Shown here: piece after piece, positions 45,223 to 54,160 of the stretch
Layout of the letters: every line of letters begins with the position of its first letter
How positions within the stretch are numbered: position 1 is the first letter of the stretch
Origin: Prosthecobacter fusiformis
Lineage (GTDB): Bacteria > Verrucomicrobiota > Verrucomicrobiia > Verrucomicrobiales > Verrucomicrobiaceae
Direction of reading: 5' to 3'
Length of the DNA stretch: 64,000 bases
Assembly (NCBI RefSeq): GCF_004364345.1
Contig: NZ_SOCA01000008.1
Location: 178,987 to 242,986, forward strand
Notes under the pieces: generated by a model
What the model saw: only the letters and a program-made list of their open reading frames with translations
What the model was told of the DNA's origin: nothing
The model's database searches: none
Translations under genes and position numbers: made by a program

Positions 45223-47919
45223 ATGCTCCAACCCATGAAGCTCTGTCTCGCCTTCCTGTTTCTCAGCTCCTTGAGCGCCGTCGCCCAAAGTGATGATGCC
45301 CTGCCCCAGTCCATTCTGGACCTGCCGCTGAAGCCTGTGTTCATCAATACCAACCCCGGTCCCGAATACTCCGATGAGCAGCGGGACTATGCCATGATCA
45401 TCGGCGCGGATCGCACGCCGAAGGGCCGCATCTGGGCCGCCTGGGTCTCCGGGGGTGACAGCCCGCGTGCATACTTCGTGGCGGCGAGCAGCGATGATGA
45501 AGGCCAGACTTGGTCCAAGCCGCGCCTGGTCATTGATCCACCGGATGCACCGACCGGTCTCGAAATCAGTGCGCTGGTGGGGAATTTCTGGACAGATCCC
45601 ACAGGCCGCTTGTGGCTGTTTTATGATCAGTCGCTTTCCATGTTCGACGGACGTGCCGGTCTTTGGGCTATCACTTGTGACAATCCTGATGATGACAAAC
45701 CTGTGTGGTCAGAGCCACGCCGCATCTGGCATGGAATGACGCTGAACAAACCCACGGTCCTCAGCAATGGCGAATGGATGCTGCCCATCTCCCTCTGGAC
45801 ACGTGACCGCATCGGGGTGGCGGAACTCAAAGAGAATGGCTATAGCGACCTCGACGAAGTACGCATGGCCAATGTCTTTGTCTCCACAGACAAAGGCAGC
45901 ACCTGGACACGGCGTGGTGGAGTGATGTTTCCCCACACGAACTTCGATGAACACATGGTGGTGGAGCTCAAGGACAAGCGTCTCTGGATGCTCGCCCGCA
46001 CCAGCAAGGGCATCTCCGAAAGCTTCTCCAGCGACCAGGGCCGCACCTGGACAGAGCCGCAGCTTTCGCAGATCAAAAATCTCAGTGCCCGTTTCTTCAT
46101 CCGCCGTCTAATCTCTGGAAACATCGTACTGATCAAAAATGGTGGCATTGATGAAACCCTCAAAAGCCGCAGCCACATGACTGCCTTCCTTTCAGATGAT
46201 GAAGGTGCGACCTGGAAAGGCGGCCTGCTCTTGGATGAGCGCAATGGCGTCTCTTATCCGGATGGCTTCCAGTCTCCCGATGGCAGCATTAGCATCTTCC
46301 ATGATCGTGGTCGTGGCAGCGAGCGGGAGATCATCATGCATCGTTTTACCGAGGCTGATATCCTGGCAGGAAAACTGGTGACGCCAGCTTCAAAAACCAA
46401 GATGCTGGTCAACAAGGCCACTGGTCCCAAGATCACTGGCCGCCTTTACAACGGCATCGAGCTGCCCACGGAGTGGCCACCTCAAAACGGCGATGCCAAA
46501 AGCTATGAGCCGATGCCTGTACCGTATTTGAAGGATAAACCGAAAGTGTTTCCCATTCAGACGAAGCGGCAGCTTTTTGTGGATGATTTCCTCATCGAAA
46601 AGACTGACCTTAAGCGCACCTGGCACCAGGCCCGCAAGCACGAGAAAAATCCTGTCTTCAAACCGGAGACCAAGGATGAACTGGAGCCAGTGAAGCTGGA
46701 GGGCAATGATCAGGCCGTCTGTTACCTCGGCCATGGAGGTGTGTTTCACGATCCCAAGGAGAACCTGTATAAAATGTTTTACACCGCTGGCTGGCGTGGT
46801 GGTCTGGCCATGGCCACCAGCAAGGACCTGCTCACATGGACCCGCCCAAATATGGGCACCGTCGGTGGCAACATCCTCCTGCCTCCAGGCAGCGCCTGGG
46901 CGGGCGGTGACAACAGCGTCTGGCTGGATGTGAATGCCAAGGATCCCATGGAGCGAGTCAAGCTCCTCACAGACCGCCGTCCCCTGCCCCACACTTTGCA
47001 GACCTCCCCTAATGGCAAGGTCTGGTCACAAGGTGTGAATACCGGTAAGGCTGGCGACTACTGTTCCTTTTTCTACAATCCCTTCCGCAAGGTCTGGTGC
47101 TTCAGCATCAAGCAAGGCGGCACTCATGGGCGCAACCGCTGGTATTCTGAAAACGAGGACTTCATCAAAGGGGCTGACTGGAGCAAATCCGTCTTTTGGT
47201 GCAATGCCGACAAACTGGATGAACCCGATGCCGCCATTGGTGATCCGGCCCAGCTCTACAGCCTGAACGCCGTCGCGTATGAAAGCCTGATGCTCGGTCA
47301 GTTCTATATCCACCTGGGTCCAGATAACAAAGTTTGCAATGAAGGAAAGTTCCCAAAAATCACCGAGATCAAGCTCGGCTTCAGCCGTGATGGTTTCCAC
47401 TGGGACCGCCCTGACCGCCGGGCCTTCATCGCCGCCACCCGCAAGGAAGGTGACTGGGATCGCGCCTATATCCATGGCACCACCGGTGTCTGCATCGTTA
47501 AGGAAGATGAAATCTGGTTTCCCTATACCGGCTATTCCGGCATCGCCCCGAATGGCGCAGGGGGCATGTATACCGGTGCATCCGTGGGCATGGCGGTGCT
47601 GCGCCGGGATGGATTCGCCTCCATGGATGCAGGCGATCAAGCGGGCAGCCTAACCACAGAACCGGTGGCCTTTACCAGTCGTCAACTTTTCGTCAACGTC
47701 GCGGCTCCGAAAGGTGAACTCAGGGTGGAAGTGCTGGATGAAGATGGCCAAGTCGTGGCTCCTTACACCTTAGCAAACTGCAAACCCATCACAGGGGATT
47801 CCACCCAGCAGCTCGTCGAATGGAAAGACGCTCCGACTCTGGATGGCGTGCGTGGTAAGCCTGTGAAGTTCCGCTTTCACCTGACTCAGGGCAGCTTGTA
47901 CTCCTTCTGGACCAAGTGA
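45223..47919 (+). CDS. Exported two-domain sialidase-like/glycosidase-like protein
   Basis: 898 aa. Signal peptide MKLCLAFLFLSSLSAVAQ (a second ATG at 45235 starts at the M before KLC). The N-terminal half (about 25-400) is a BNR sialidase-like propeller with Asp-box pieces (SSDDEGQTWS, STDKGSTWT, SSDQGRTWT, SDDEGATW). The C-terminal half (from about 440) begins QTKRQLFVDDFLIEKTDLKR and contains AVCYLGHGGVFHDPKENLYK, then MFYTAGWRGGLAMATSKDLL and YCSFFYNPFRKVWCFSIKQG, the planctomycete-type five-bladed GH43/GH32-like domain. The fusion of the two is unusual. Probably degrades an external glycan that feeds the upstream pathway. A terminator follows. Confidence 0.87.
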   Translation: MLQPMKLCLAFLFLSSLSAVAQSDDALPQSILDLPLKPVFINTNPGPEYSDEQRDYAMIIGADRTPKGRIWAAWVSGGDSPRAYFVAASSDDEGQTWSKPRLVIDPPDAPTGLEISALVGNFWTDPTGRLWLFYDQSLSMFDGRAGLWAITCDNPDDDKPVWSEPRRIWHGMTLNKPTVLSNGEWMLPISLWTRDRIGVAELKENGYSDLDEVRMANVFVSTDKGSTWTRRGGVMFPHTNFDEHMVVELKDKRLWMLARTSKGISESFSSDQGRTWTEPQLSQIKNLSARFFIRRLISGNIVLIKNGGIDETLKSRSHMTAFLSDDEGATWKGGLLLDERNGVSYPDGFQSPDGSISIFHDRGRGSEREIIMHRFTEADILAGKLVTPASKTKMLVNKATGPKITGRLYNGIELPTEWPPQNGDAKSYEPMPVPYLKDKPKVFPIQTKRQLFVDDFLIEKTDLKRTWHQARKHEKNPVFKPETKDELEPVKLEGNDQAVCYLGHGGVFHDPKENLYKMFYTAGWRGGLAMATSKDLLTWTRPNMGTVGGNILLPPGSAWAGGDNSVWLDVNAKDPMERVKLLTDRRPLPHTLQTSPNGKVWSQGVNTGKAGDYCSFFYNPFRKVWCFSIKQGGTHGRNRWYSENEDFIKGADWSKSVFWCNADKLDEPDAAIGDPAQLYSLNAVAYESLMLGQFYIHLGPDNKVCNEGKFPKITEIKLGFSRDGFHWDRPDRRAFIAATRKEGDWDRAYIHGTTGVCIVKEDEIWFPYTGYSGIAPNGAGGMYTGASVGMAVLRRDGFASMDAGDQAGSLTTEPVAFTSRQLFVNVAAPKGELRVEVLDEDGQVVAPYTLANCKPITGDSTQQLVEWKDAPTLDGVRGKPVKFRFHLTQGSLYSFWTK

Positions 47920-47937
47920 TCTCAGGCTGATGAATCC

Positions 47938-47969
47938 AAGAGGGGCGTGGAAACACGTCCCTCTTTTTT
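47938..47969 (+). terminator. Rho-independent terminator closing the 40-48 kb run
   Basis: 12-bp stem AAGAGGGGCGTG (47938-47949) with CACGTCCCTCTT (47954-47965), one G-T pair, then a run of T residues. Confidence 0.88.
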
Positions 47970-47981
47970 GTTCATGAATGC

Positions 47982-48551
47982 TCACAGTTCATCATCGGCA
48001 ATTCCCGAGAAGGGATCATCTGAAATCAGGTTTCCAGTCTCCCACCAAAGCCGTGACCGGTGGATAGCCGTCTGCAAAGCAGCCAGCGACCGAATAACGT
48101 TTGGAGGAAGTGCACCGATCAAGGCATCAATGATGGTCGGTGTGCCATCCACCTCCCGCATGATGTTTCCCTGATGCAGATCCCCGAGACACCAGGCCCG
48201 GCCATCCGCCCAAAACACACGTACTTCACGACCGAGGAAGCATGAAGTCATCACGGCTTTGATGGACTCCGCCGCGGTTCTGCGGTCTTCTTCCAAATTG
48301 GCAAAGGGCTGACAGAGTGGTTGTTTGGCGATGAGGTAATCCCCCGTCGCGGCCAGCCCGATGATCTCGGTGGGGCATGCGCCCGCCTCATGCAGGAGGC
48401 ATAATTTTTCAAGTGTGTCATCTAAGGTGGCGTCACAGGGGACCGTCATCCATGAACCGTCCGCGGTGGATTCAAAGGCCAGTTTCTTTCCCAAGGCACC
48501 CGTTTCACGAAGATCGAACAGCTTGTAAACGACCCGCCGTTCCACATCCAA
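47982..48551 (-). CDS. Kinase-like protein with polyvalent-type catalytic loop; 5' end unclear
   Basis: At least 189 aa (TTG 48551). The catalytic loop CLGDLHQGNIM and following TIIDALIG are typical of putative polyvalent protein kinase domains seen in phage and mobile-element proteins. VVYKLFDL is the N-lobe lysine strand. However the same frame stays open upstream with sensible residues (FDEEGFLSSSFLRPLPGG, then GWSALVARVAARND), for over 100 codons with no ATG, GTG or TTG. The true start is therefore missing, non-canonical, or lost by a frameshift from the overlapping ORF at 48650-48871. Possibly a decayed gene. Function is not known beyond the kinase-like fold. Confidence 0.6.
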   Translation of the reverse strand: MDVERRVVYKLFDLRETGALGKKLAFESTADGSWMTVPCDATLDDTLEKLCLLHEAGACPTEIIGLAATGDYLIAKQPLCQPFANLEEDRRTAAESIKAVMTSCFLGREVRVFWADGRAWCLGDLHQGNIMREVDGTPTIIDALIGALPPNVIRSLAALQTAIHRSRLWWETGNLISDDPFSGIADDEL

Positions 48552-48649
48552 AAATGGCTTTGCCTCCGCACCGCCAGGCAGGGGCCGTAGAAAGCTGGAT
48601 GAGAGAAATCCTTCTTCATCAAATCCGATGCCCAGACAGGTCAGAGGGA

Positions 48650-48871
48650 TCAGTGGGACGTCGTTTCGGGCGGCGACTCGGGCAACAAGGGCAGACCAGC
48701 CATCAGGCGGAAACGATTCCCCGGATGCATCTGGTCGAGTCGCTTTCTGGATGCCGCGCGCTCGCTGTCGGTTAAGGGCTGCGCCAGCCGCCCGTAGTCC
48801 GGGCCCGACTCGCTCAGCCTGAATGAAGCTGGGCCGTCCGGTGAGGGGATCGGGCTGGAGGACGTGGCCAT
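48650..48871 (-). CDS. Small ORF overlapping the upstream part of the kinase-like frame
   Basis: 73 aa from ATG 48871 to a TGA at 48650. The residues (ESGPDYGRLAQPLTDSERAA, then SRKRLDQMHPGNRF) look protein-like and helical, with an Arg/Lys-rich middle. It ends inside the open frame of the kinase-like gene. It may be a separate small gene or the original N-terminal part of that gene, split by a frameshift near 48700-48720. No family recognised. Confidence 0.45.
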   Translation of the reverse strand: MATSSSPIPSPDGPASFRLSESGPDYGRLAQPLTDSERAASRKRLDQMHPGNRFRLMAGLPLLPESPPETTSH

Positions 48872-49020
48872 GCCATCAAAAGTGAAGGCAGATACGGTGC
48901 ACGTCAATGCGGGTTCGCGAGGTGTTTTGGAATCGCGCACGCCGTTTTGGGACGGGGGTTGGCGGACGGCGACGAATGAGTTTTTATGAATGCCGACGGG
49001 TCGTCGGCACTCCATGGTTA

Positions 49021-49038
49021 GCGGACGAGGGCGTCCGC
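49021..49038. repeat. Short hairpin GCGGACG-AGGG-CGTCCGC
   Basis: Perfect 7-bp inverted repeat with an AGGG loop, in the gap downstream of nuoF. Loop and arms recall the dispersed palindromes at 13792 and 25299 but are not the same. May act as a terminator for nuoF without a T-tract. Confidence 0.4.
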
Positions 49039-49047
49039 TCTCCGGTG

Positions 49048-50442
49048 TTACACAGCGAGGCCGGCGGCGGCGACGAGGCCTTCTTCGGAGACGATCTTGC
49101 CGACGAGTTCGGGTTTGCACCCGGCTTTCAGTTCATCACCAAATTTCTTGATGAAGCTCTGAGTCGGCCAGGAACAGGCTTCGCCAAAGGCGCAGATGGT
49201 CTTGCCTTCGATCTGGTTGGCCACGCTTTCCAGGGTGTCCACGTCATCCGGGCTGGCGGTACCAGCCACGATGCGGTCGCTGAGCTTTTTCATCCACAGG
49301 CTGCCTTCGCGGCAGGGGGTGCACTGGCCGCAGGATTCGTGGGCGTAGAAGTTGTTCAGGTTGTTGATGACCCAGCTCATGCTGCGGGTGTCATCCATGA
49401 TGATGACACCGCCGGAGCCCGCCATGGAACCGCAGGCGGCCATGGTATCGAAGTCCATGGGGATGTCCATGATGGTGAGCTCACGACCGTCCTTGAGCTT
49501 GAATTTCTCACCGGCACGCAAGACCTTGGCGGAGCTGCCGCCAGGAATGATGGCCTTCAGGGTGCGACCCGGCTTCAGACCGCCGCAGAGGACATTGATC
49601 ACCTCTCCCATGGTCACCTTGCCCACTTCCACTTCATAGTAGCCAGGCTTTTGCACGTCGCCGCTCACGCAGAGGATGCGGGTGCCGGTGTTGTTAGGCG
49701 TGCCCAGCTTGGCGTATTCCGCACCGCTCATCTGGATGATGTGCTTCACGTGGCAGAGGGACTCCACGTTGTTCACGATGGTGGGGCACATGTATAAACC
49801 GAGGGCTGCAGGGAAATACGGAGGCTTGATGCGGGGATACGGGCGCTTGCCTTCCAGGGATTCGATCAGTCCGGTCTCTTCACCGCAGATGTAAGCACCG
49901 GCACCGCGATGGACATAGATTTCGCAGTCAAAGCCAGAGCCGAGGATGTTGTTTCCCAGGAAGCCTTTAGCGCGGGCTTCGGCGATGGCTTTTTCCACGA
50001 TCTTGGCCGCGTGGGGGAATTCTTCGCGAATGTAAATGTAGGCCAGCTTGGCACCGGTGGCGAAACAGGCGATGGCCATGCCTTCCACGAGCTGATGAGG
50101 ATCCTGATGCAGGATGTAGCGGTCCTTGAAGGTACCGGGTTCGGATTCATCCGCGTTGCAGATGAGGTACACGGGCTTGGTGTTGGTGGGCGGGATGAAT
50201 CCCCATTTCACACCGGTAGGGAAACCTGCACCGCCACGACCGCGCAGCCCGGCGGTTTTCACTTCATTGATGATGGCCGTCTTCTCCATCGTCAGCGCGA
50301 CTTTGAGCTGCTCATAGCCCCCATCATTCAGATAACATTCGATGGACGGATCGTAGCCGACACGGTCGATGTTCTTGAAGATAAGCCGCTTCTCGCGGGA
50401 GTGCGGTTCTTTGCCGGGGAGATACTGGACTTCTGAAGCCAT
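49048..50442 (-). CDS. nuoF: NADH-quinone oxidoreductase subunit F
   Basis: 464 aa. The 51-kDa subunit of complex I that binds FMN, NADH and one 4Fe-4S cluster. GRGGAGFPTG (68-77) is the NADH/FMN glycine-rich motif, with CNADESEPGTFKDRYIL for FMN. Cluster N3 ligands are Cys371, Cys374 and Cys377 in ESCGQCTPCREG and Cys417 in TICAFG. It also has GAGAYICGEETGLIESLEGK. Length fits. Neither nuoE nor nuoG is beside it; upstream is jag, downstream a kinase-like remnant, so the nuo genes are split in this genome. Start ATG 50442. Confidence 0.95.
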   Translation of the reverse strand: MASEVQYLPGKEPHSREKRLIFKNIDRVGYDPSIECYLNDGGYEQLKVALTMEKTAIINEVKTAGLRGRGGAGFPTGVKWGFIPPTNTKPVYLICNADESEPGTFKDRYILHQDPHQLVEGMAIACFATGAKLAYIYIREEFPHAAKIVEKAIAEARAKGFLGNNILGSGFDCEIYVHRGAGAYICGEETGLIESLEGKRPYPRIKPPYFPAALGLYMCPTIVNNVESLCHVKHIIQMSGAEYAKLGTPNNTGTRILCVSGDVQKPGYYEVEVGKVTMGEVINVLCGGLKPGRTLKAIIPGGSSAKVLRAGEKFKLKDGRELTIMDIPMDFDTMAACGSMAGSGGVIIMDDTRSMSWVINNLNNFYAHESCGQCTPCREGSLWMKKLSDRIVAGTASPDDVDTLESVANQIEGKTICAFGEACSWPTQSFIKKFGDELKAGCKPELVGKIVSEEGLVAAAGLAV

Positions 50443-50586
50443 ACGCCGCAGTATCCGGCTAGGCCAGAATGGGGCAACCGGGATTTGTGAAATTTTTCAC
50501 AAGCGAGCAGCTGGCCCCCCGTTTTGTAGTCCCGACTTCAGCCGGAAACGAGCAAGCAACCAGCAGCGCAGCCTGTGCGGCCCGAC

Positions 50587-51042
50587 TTACTCCCGCTTTT
50601 TCAGGATGATGCGCTTAAACCGGCTGTCACCACCGTCCATGCTCACGCTCTGCACGTCTGGATCATTGACAAAAACGTTGTGGATGAGGCGGCGGTAGTA
50701 ACTGTTCATCGGGTCCAGGGTCTGGGTCTGGCCAGTAGCACGCACGCGGTCGCCCATTTCCCGGGCCTGCTCCACCATCTTGTCCTCGCGGATGGAACGG
50801 AAGTATTCGATGTCCACACGGATGCGCGGAGCCTGGGGGATATGCCGCTGGAGGATGCGGTTCACCAGATACTGGATATCCTCCATCGTGGCACCACGCC
50901 GCCCGATGAGTAGTTGTGAATCCTCCGTGTGGAGCTGGAGTGTTGGCCCGTCCGGCCCTTCCAGCTCATCGATTTTCACGGTAAAGCCGAGGTATCCCAG
51001 CATGGTATCCACAATCTGGCGGGCGTGAGAGAGAGGAGTCAT
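50587..51042 (-). CDS. Jag/KhpB-like RNA-binding protein (KH + R3H)
   Basis: 151 aa. A KH-type domain (TLQLHTEDSQLLIGRRGATM, with IGRRG in place of the GxxG loop) and a C-terminal R3H-like domain (AREMGDRVRATGQTQTLDPM then NSYYRRLIHNVF). Lacks the Jag-N domain found in longer homologues. It follows yidC, the standard place for jag, so an RNA-binding partner in cell division or membrane protein regulation is probable. The frame is open to 51162, but residues before ATG 51042 do not match. Confidence 0.85.
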   Translation of the reverse strand: MTPLSHARQIVDTMLGYLGFTVKIDELEGPDGPTLQLHTEDSQLLIGRRGATMEDIQYLVNRILQRHIPQAPRIRVDIEYFRSIREDKMVEQAREMGDRVRATGQTQTLDPMNSYYRRLIHNVFVNDPDVQSVSMDGGDSRFKRIILKKRE

Positions 51043-51185
51043 GGCGCGTAGGGGTAAGTACGTCCGATTCCTTCCCGCCTCAATGACGAACTGTGGGGAT
51101 TCTCCGGCAAATTTAGCCTGGTAACCCCGCCAATGGCTTTCCATGAGATGATGACCACCCATGAAAAGCCAGTCTCTCGTTGCGC

Positions 51186-53060
51186 CTAGCCGCCCAGCTT
51201 GGGATTCTTCGGCTTGGTCTTCTTCTCCTTCTGATTCGGATTCATCGGATTGAAGAAGGGATTTTTCGAAGGCGGGCCTTTGGGGGCTGCTTCCACTTTT
51301 TCCAGCGTCGGCTCCTTCATGTAGAGCTTCATGATTCGGCTCTGGAAGATGGCGAAAAGGTTCTGCGTGGACCAGTAAAGCGAAAGCGCAGCGGCGAAGT
51401 TATACGAGATGAATAGGAAGAAGAACGGCATCACGGCGAACATGATCTTCTGGCTCTTGTCCATCGTCGCTGGCTGCGGGGTCAGCTTCATCTGCAGGAT
51501 CATCGTCACGCCCATGATCAGCGGCAGCGGATTCAGGTCGAAGTCCGTGCCCATCAGCGGCAGCGAGAATGGGAAATTAAAGGTGTGAATGGTGTCAGAA
51601 ATGGACAGGTCCTTCACCCACAGCCAGCCCTGGCCGCGCAGCTCAGCCGCGTTTTGCAGCACGCTGTAAAAGGCAAAGAAGATGGGGATCTGCATGAGCA
51701 TGGGCAGGCAGCCACCCACGGGATTCACGCCGTATTCCTTGTACATTTTCATCACTTCCACCTGCTGCTTCTGTGGATCGTCCTTGTACTTGGCCTGGAG
51801 TTCTTTCATCTTCGGGGCCAGCAGTCCCATGCGCTTCATGGAATACTGTGCCTTCGACTGGAGCGGCCAGAGGACGGTGCGGATGACCAGGGTCAGGAGA
51901 ATGATGGCCACGCCCCAGTTTCCACTGACGTCATGCATCCAGCGCATGACCACATTCAGCCCTTTGCTGAACCAGCTGAACATGCCGTAAAACATGATGA
52001 AGTCCCGCTGGCCTTCCAACTTGTTCAGGCGGACGTATTCTTTGGGGCCGAGGTAGATCTCATACTGCTCGGTCATGCTTGCACCTGGAGCCAGGTCCAC
52101 GGGCGGCAGGCTCATGGCGGATTCGATGCCAAAATCATTCTTGGCAGCGTTTTCATGCGCATACTTGTCTCCACTGTGATCCACGAGAAACCGATCGGCC
52201 CAGATCTTACCCGGCTTGTCACCACCTGGGGTCACGCGGCTGACGATGGTTGCGTAAAACCGGCTCATCACGCCAGCGTAGCGCAGGCGGGTGTGGCTGG
52301 CGCGGTGCTCGGCTTTTTCTTCCGAAAACCAGCCGCTGGAAAAGTAATGCGTGTCCTTATGACCGGCATCGCCCGCGTCATTCCAGAAGAAACTCGGCTT
52401 CAACACTTCTTCAGGGCTGATGCTGACAGCCGCACCCGTATAAAGGTAGTATTCCTCGGACTTATGAGGCAGCGTGCCAGTATTCGTCAGGGTCACGACG
52501 AGGGCCAGGAGGTGCTCATCGGACTTTTCACCCTCAGTCAGGCGGTAGGCCTTGCGAATGGTGATGCCATCCGGGGAGACGCCTTCGAAGGTCACACTCT
52601 TTTCATTTTTCTCGATGATCTTATAGGCGATCAGGTCCAGCCCGGTGGCCTCACGGCGGAGGGCACCCACAGGCTCCAGCGTGCGGCGGTTGGCTGCATT
52701 GAGGGTGATTTTATCCCCGGCACCCAGTTCAGCACGGGCCACACCGGCCCCCTTGGTGGTGAAATGATAAGTGACACTGCCGCTGACGATCGTGTGCTTT
52801 TCTTCAGGAAGATTCGCCGTTGCTGCGGCCACAGCGTCCGGCTGGGCCGCCGTCAGGGTTGGCGTCGTGGTCGCGGCACCGTCGGTCGAAGTCGTCGCAA
52901 CGCCTGGACTGGCAGGCTCCACTTGGGTGACCTTCGGTTTGTTCGCCTCCTCCAAAGCACGCTGGGCAGCGATGGCCTCCTGGTTTTTAGTGGCGTACCA
53001 GTAGTTCACGGCCAGGCCGATGCTACAGAGAGTGATGACGATCCAGGCTTTGCGATCCAT
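51186..53060 (-). CDS. yidC: Membrane protein insertase YidC
   Basis: 624 aa. An N-terminal transmembrane segment (DRKAWIVITLCSIGLAVNYW), a long periplasmic beta-domain (about 90-370), and the conserved 60KD-IMP C-terminal membrane domain: LLTLVIRTVLWPLQSKAQYS, then KMKELQAKYKDDPQKQQVEV, then GVNPVGGCLPMLMQIPIFFA, then FFLFISYNFAAALSLYWSTQ. The C-terminal tail is basic and Pro/Asn-rich (KGPPSKNPFFNPMNPN, KEKKTKPKNPK), usual in ribosome-binding YidCs. A Thr/Ala/Pro linker follows the first TM. Part of rpmH-rnpA-yidD-yidC-jag. Confidence 0.95.
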   Translation of the reverse strand: MDRKAWIVITLCSIGLAVNYWYATKNQEAIAAQRALEEANKPKVTQVEPASPGVATTSTDGAATTTPTLTAAQPDAVAAATANLPEEKHTIVSGSVTYHFTTKGAGVARAELGAGDKITLNAANRRTLEPVGALRREATGLDLIAYKIIEKNEKSVTFEGVSPDGITIRKAYRLTEGEKSDEHLLALVVTLTNTGTLPHKSEEYYLYTGAAVSISPEEVLKPSFFWNDAGDAGHKDTHYFSSGWFSEEKAEHRASHTRLRYAGVMSRFYATIVSRVTPGGDKPGKIWADRFLVDHSGDKYAHENAAKNDFGIESAMSLPPVDLAPGASMTEQYEIYLGPKEYVRLNKLEGQRDFIMFYGMFSWFSKGLNVVMRWMHDVSGNWGVAIILLTLVIRTVLWPLQSKAQYSMKRMGLLAPKMKELQAKYKDDPQKQQVEVMKMYKEYGVNPVGGCLPMLMQIPIFFAFYSVLQNAAELRGQGWLWVKDLSISDTIHTFNFPFSLPLMGTDFDLNPLPLIMGVTMILQMKLTPQPATMDKSQKIMFAVMPFFFLFISYNFAAALSLYWSTQNLFAIFQSRIMKLYMKEPTLEKVEAAPKGPPSKNPFFNPMNPNQKEKKTKPKNPKLGG

Positions 53061-53111
53061 GCTTTTTTGAGAAATTAAAGGTGTGAGAGGAAAATGATCC
53101 GAATTCAGTAT

Positions 53112-53441
53112 TCAGCGTTGCTCTGACGCATCGGGGCGGACTTCGGGCGGGGCAGACTGGACACTGCATTCGGGGCAATGTCCGTGAGAAGAGCGTTCCC
53201 CTTTTGTAACGATGGGCGGCACTGGGTCATGCCCCTGACCGCCCCAGGGATTGCAACGGAGGATGCGTTTCGTCCCCATCCAGCTTCCCTGCAGGACTCC
53301 GTGCTTTTCCACGGCCTGAAGAAAGTATTCCGAGCAGGTCGGAGTGAACCGGCATCCCGAAGCGGGACCGGTAATGAAATGGAGGACAGGAGAAATGAAG
53401 CTCTGATAACCACGGATGAGGATGCGGACGAGCCATTTCAT
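53112..53441 (-). CDS. yidD: Membrane protein insertion efficiency factor YidD
   Basis: 109 aa. Small amphipathic protein that helps YidC insertion. Contains [15 protein letters not shown] and [19 protein letters not shown], then [18 protein letters not shown], the YidD (Haemolytic domain) hallmark. The C-terminal 25 residues ([14 protein letters not shown]...) extend past the family core. Its ATG (53441) overlaps the rnpA stop by 4 bp. Confidence 0.93.
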   Translation of the reverse strand: MKWLVRILIRGYQSFISPVLHFITGPASGCRFTPTCSEYFLQAVEKHGVLQGSWMGTKRILRCNPWGGQGHDPVPPIVTKGERSSHGHCPECSVQSAPPEVRPDASEQR

Positions 53442-53803
53442 GGAGCGGAAGGCGCAGGTTTCAAGAGAAGTCCTTGGCGCTTGGCCAAACGGAGCCAATC
53501 TTGCTCAAGGTCGGCAAAGTCCGCGTCCGCAGCCCGCCAGCGGGCGATGGTGACAAACTGCCACCCAGGAGCGATCTCTGCGCGATGTGCCCGGATAATC
53601 TCCCGGAGCTGTCTCCGCACGCGGTTGCGCACGACGGCCTTCCCCAGCCGCTTGCTGGTGACCAGACCAAACTGAAAATCAGCGACAGAGTCATCACGCA
53701 GCAATGCCAGGACAAAAAAGCGGCCCGCCTGGCTGCGCCCCTTCTCCTTGATCCGCGCGAAATCGCGGGACTCCTTCAAATGAAGGCGGGAAGGAAGACG
53801 CAT
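53438..53803 (-). CDS. rnpA: Ribonuclease P protein component
   Basis: 121 aa. RNase P protein subunit, which supports the RNA catalyst in 5' tRNA processing. Contains [20 protein letters not shown] and [10 protein letters not shown], the RNR motif of the family, and [18 protein letters not shown] at the N-terminus. Basic. Lies 17 bp after rpmH and overlaps yidD by 4 bp. Confidence 0.94.
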   Translation of the reverse strand: MRLPSRLHLKESRDFARIKEKGRSQAGRFFVLALLRDDSVADFQFGLVTSKRLGKAVVRNRVRRQLREIIRAHRAEIAPGWQFVTIARWRAADADFADLEQDWLRLAKRQGLLLKPAPSAP

Positions 53804-53820
53804 GGGCGGGCCTGCCTGCT

Positions 53821-54003
53821 CTAGGCGTGCTGCTGCACGTGGCGCTTATAATGGATTTCCACGCCCACGGGCATGAGACGCTTGCGACCACGGGCGCGAC
53901 GGCGACGCAGGATGTCGCGGCCATTTTCAGTCTTCATGCGTTTACGGAAACCGAACTGGCGTTTCCGGGTGCGCTTGGATGCTTGGTAGGTCCTCTTGGG
54001 CAT
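53821..54003 (-). CDS. rpmH: 50S ribosomal protein L34
   Basis: 60 aa. [20 protein letters not shown] and [20 protein letters not shown] then KRL is the L34 signature. A C-terminal extension ([17 protein letters not shown]) makes it longer than the usual 44-46 aa. First gene of the conserved rpmH operon, often near oriC; dnaA is not seen upstream here, the next gene being an FKBP isomerase. Confidence 0.95.
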   Translation of the reverse strand: MPKRTYQASKRTRKRQFGFRKRMKTENGRDILRRRRARGRKRLMPVGVEIHYKRHVQQHA

Positions 54004-54160
54004 AATCGTGTGGGGTGCTAAAACGTCTTTTTCCTTTGCAATGGGCCCGGCGCATCATCGAAAACTGCCTGATCCCCCGCAACAGGGGGCGCGAGATTAC
54101 GCAGACTCACTGCGTTGTCAAATGCGTGGTGATAGCAGCTTTGCAGCCGGGAACCCGAAA

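Noticed and set aside
40264..47919. Classical sialic acid (nan) operon
   Set aside because: No NanA, NanE, NanK or TRAP/SatABC transporter; the aldolase is HpcH/HpaI type and no clear sialidase arginine triad or FRIP motif is seen.
48872..49047. Gene in the gap next to nuoF
   Set aside because: Arg-rich peptide extending the 48650 frame to 49120 is a shadow of repeat-like GC-rich DNA and overlaps nuoF.
51585..53078. 497-aa plus-strand frame opposite yidC
   Set aside because: yidC is certain; this frame is His/Gln-rich shadow.
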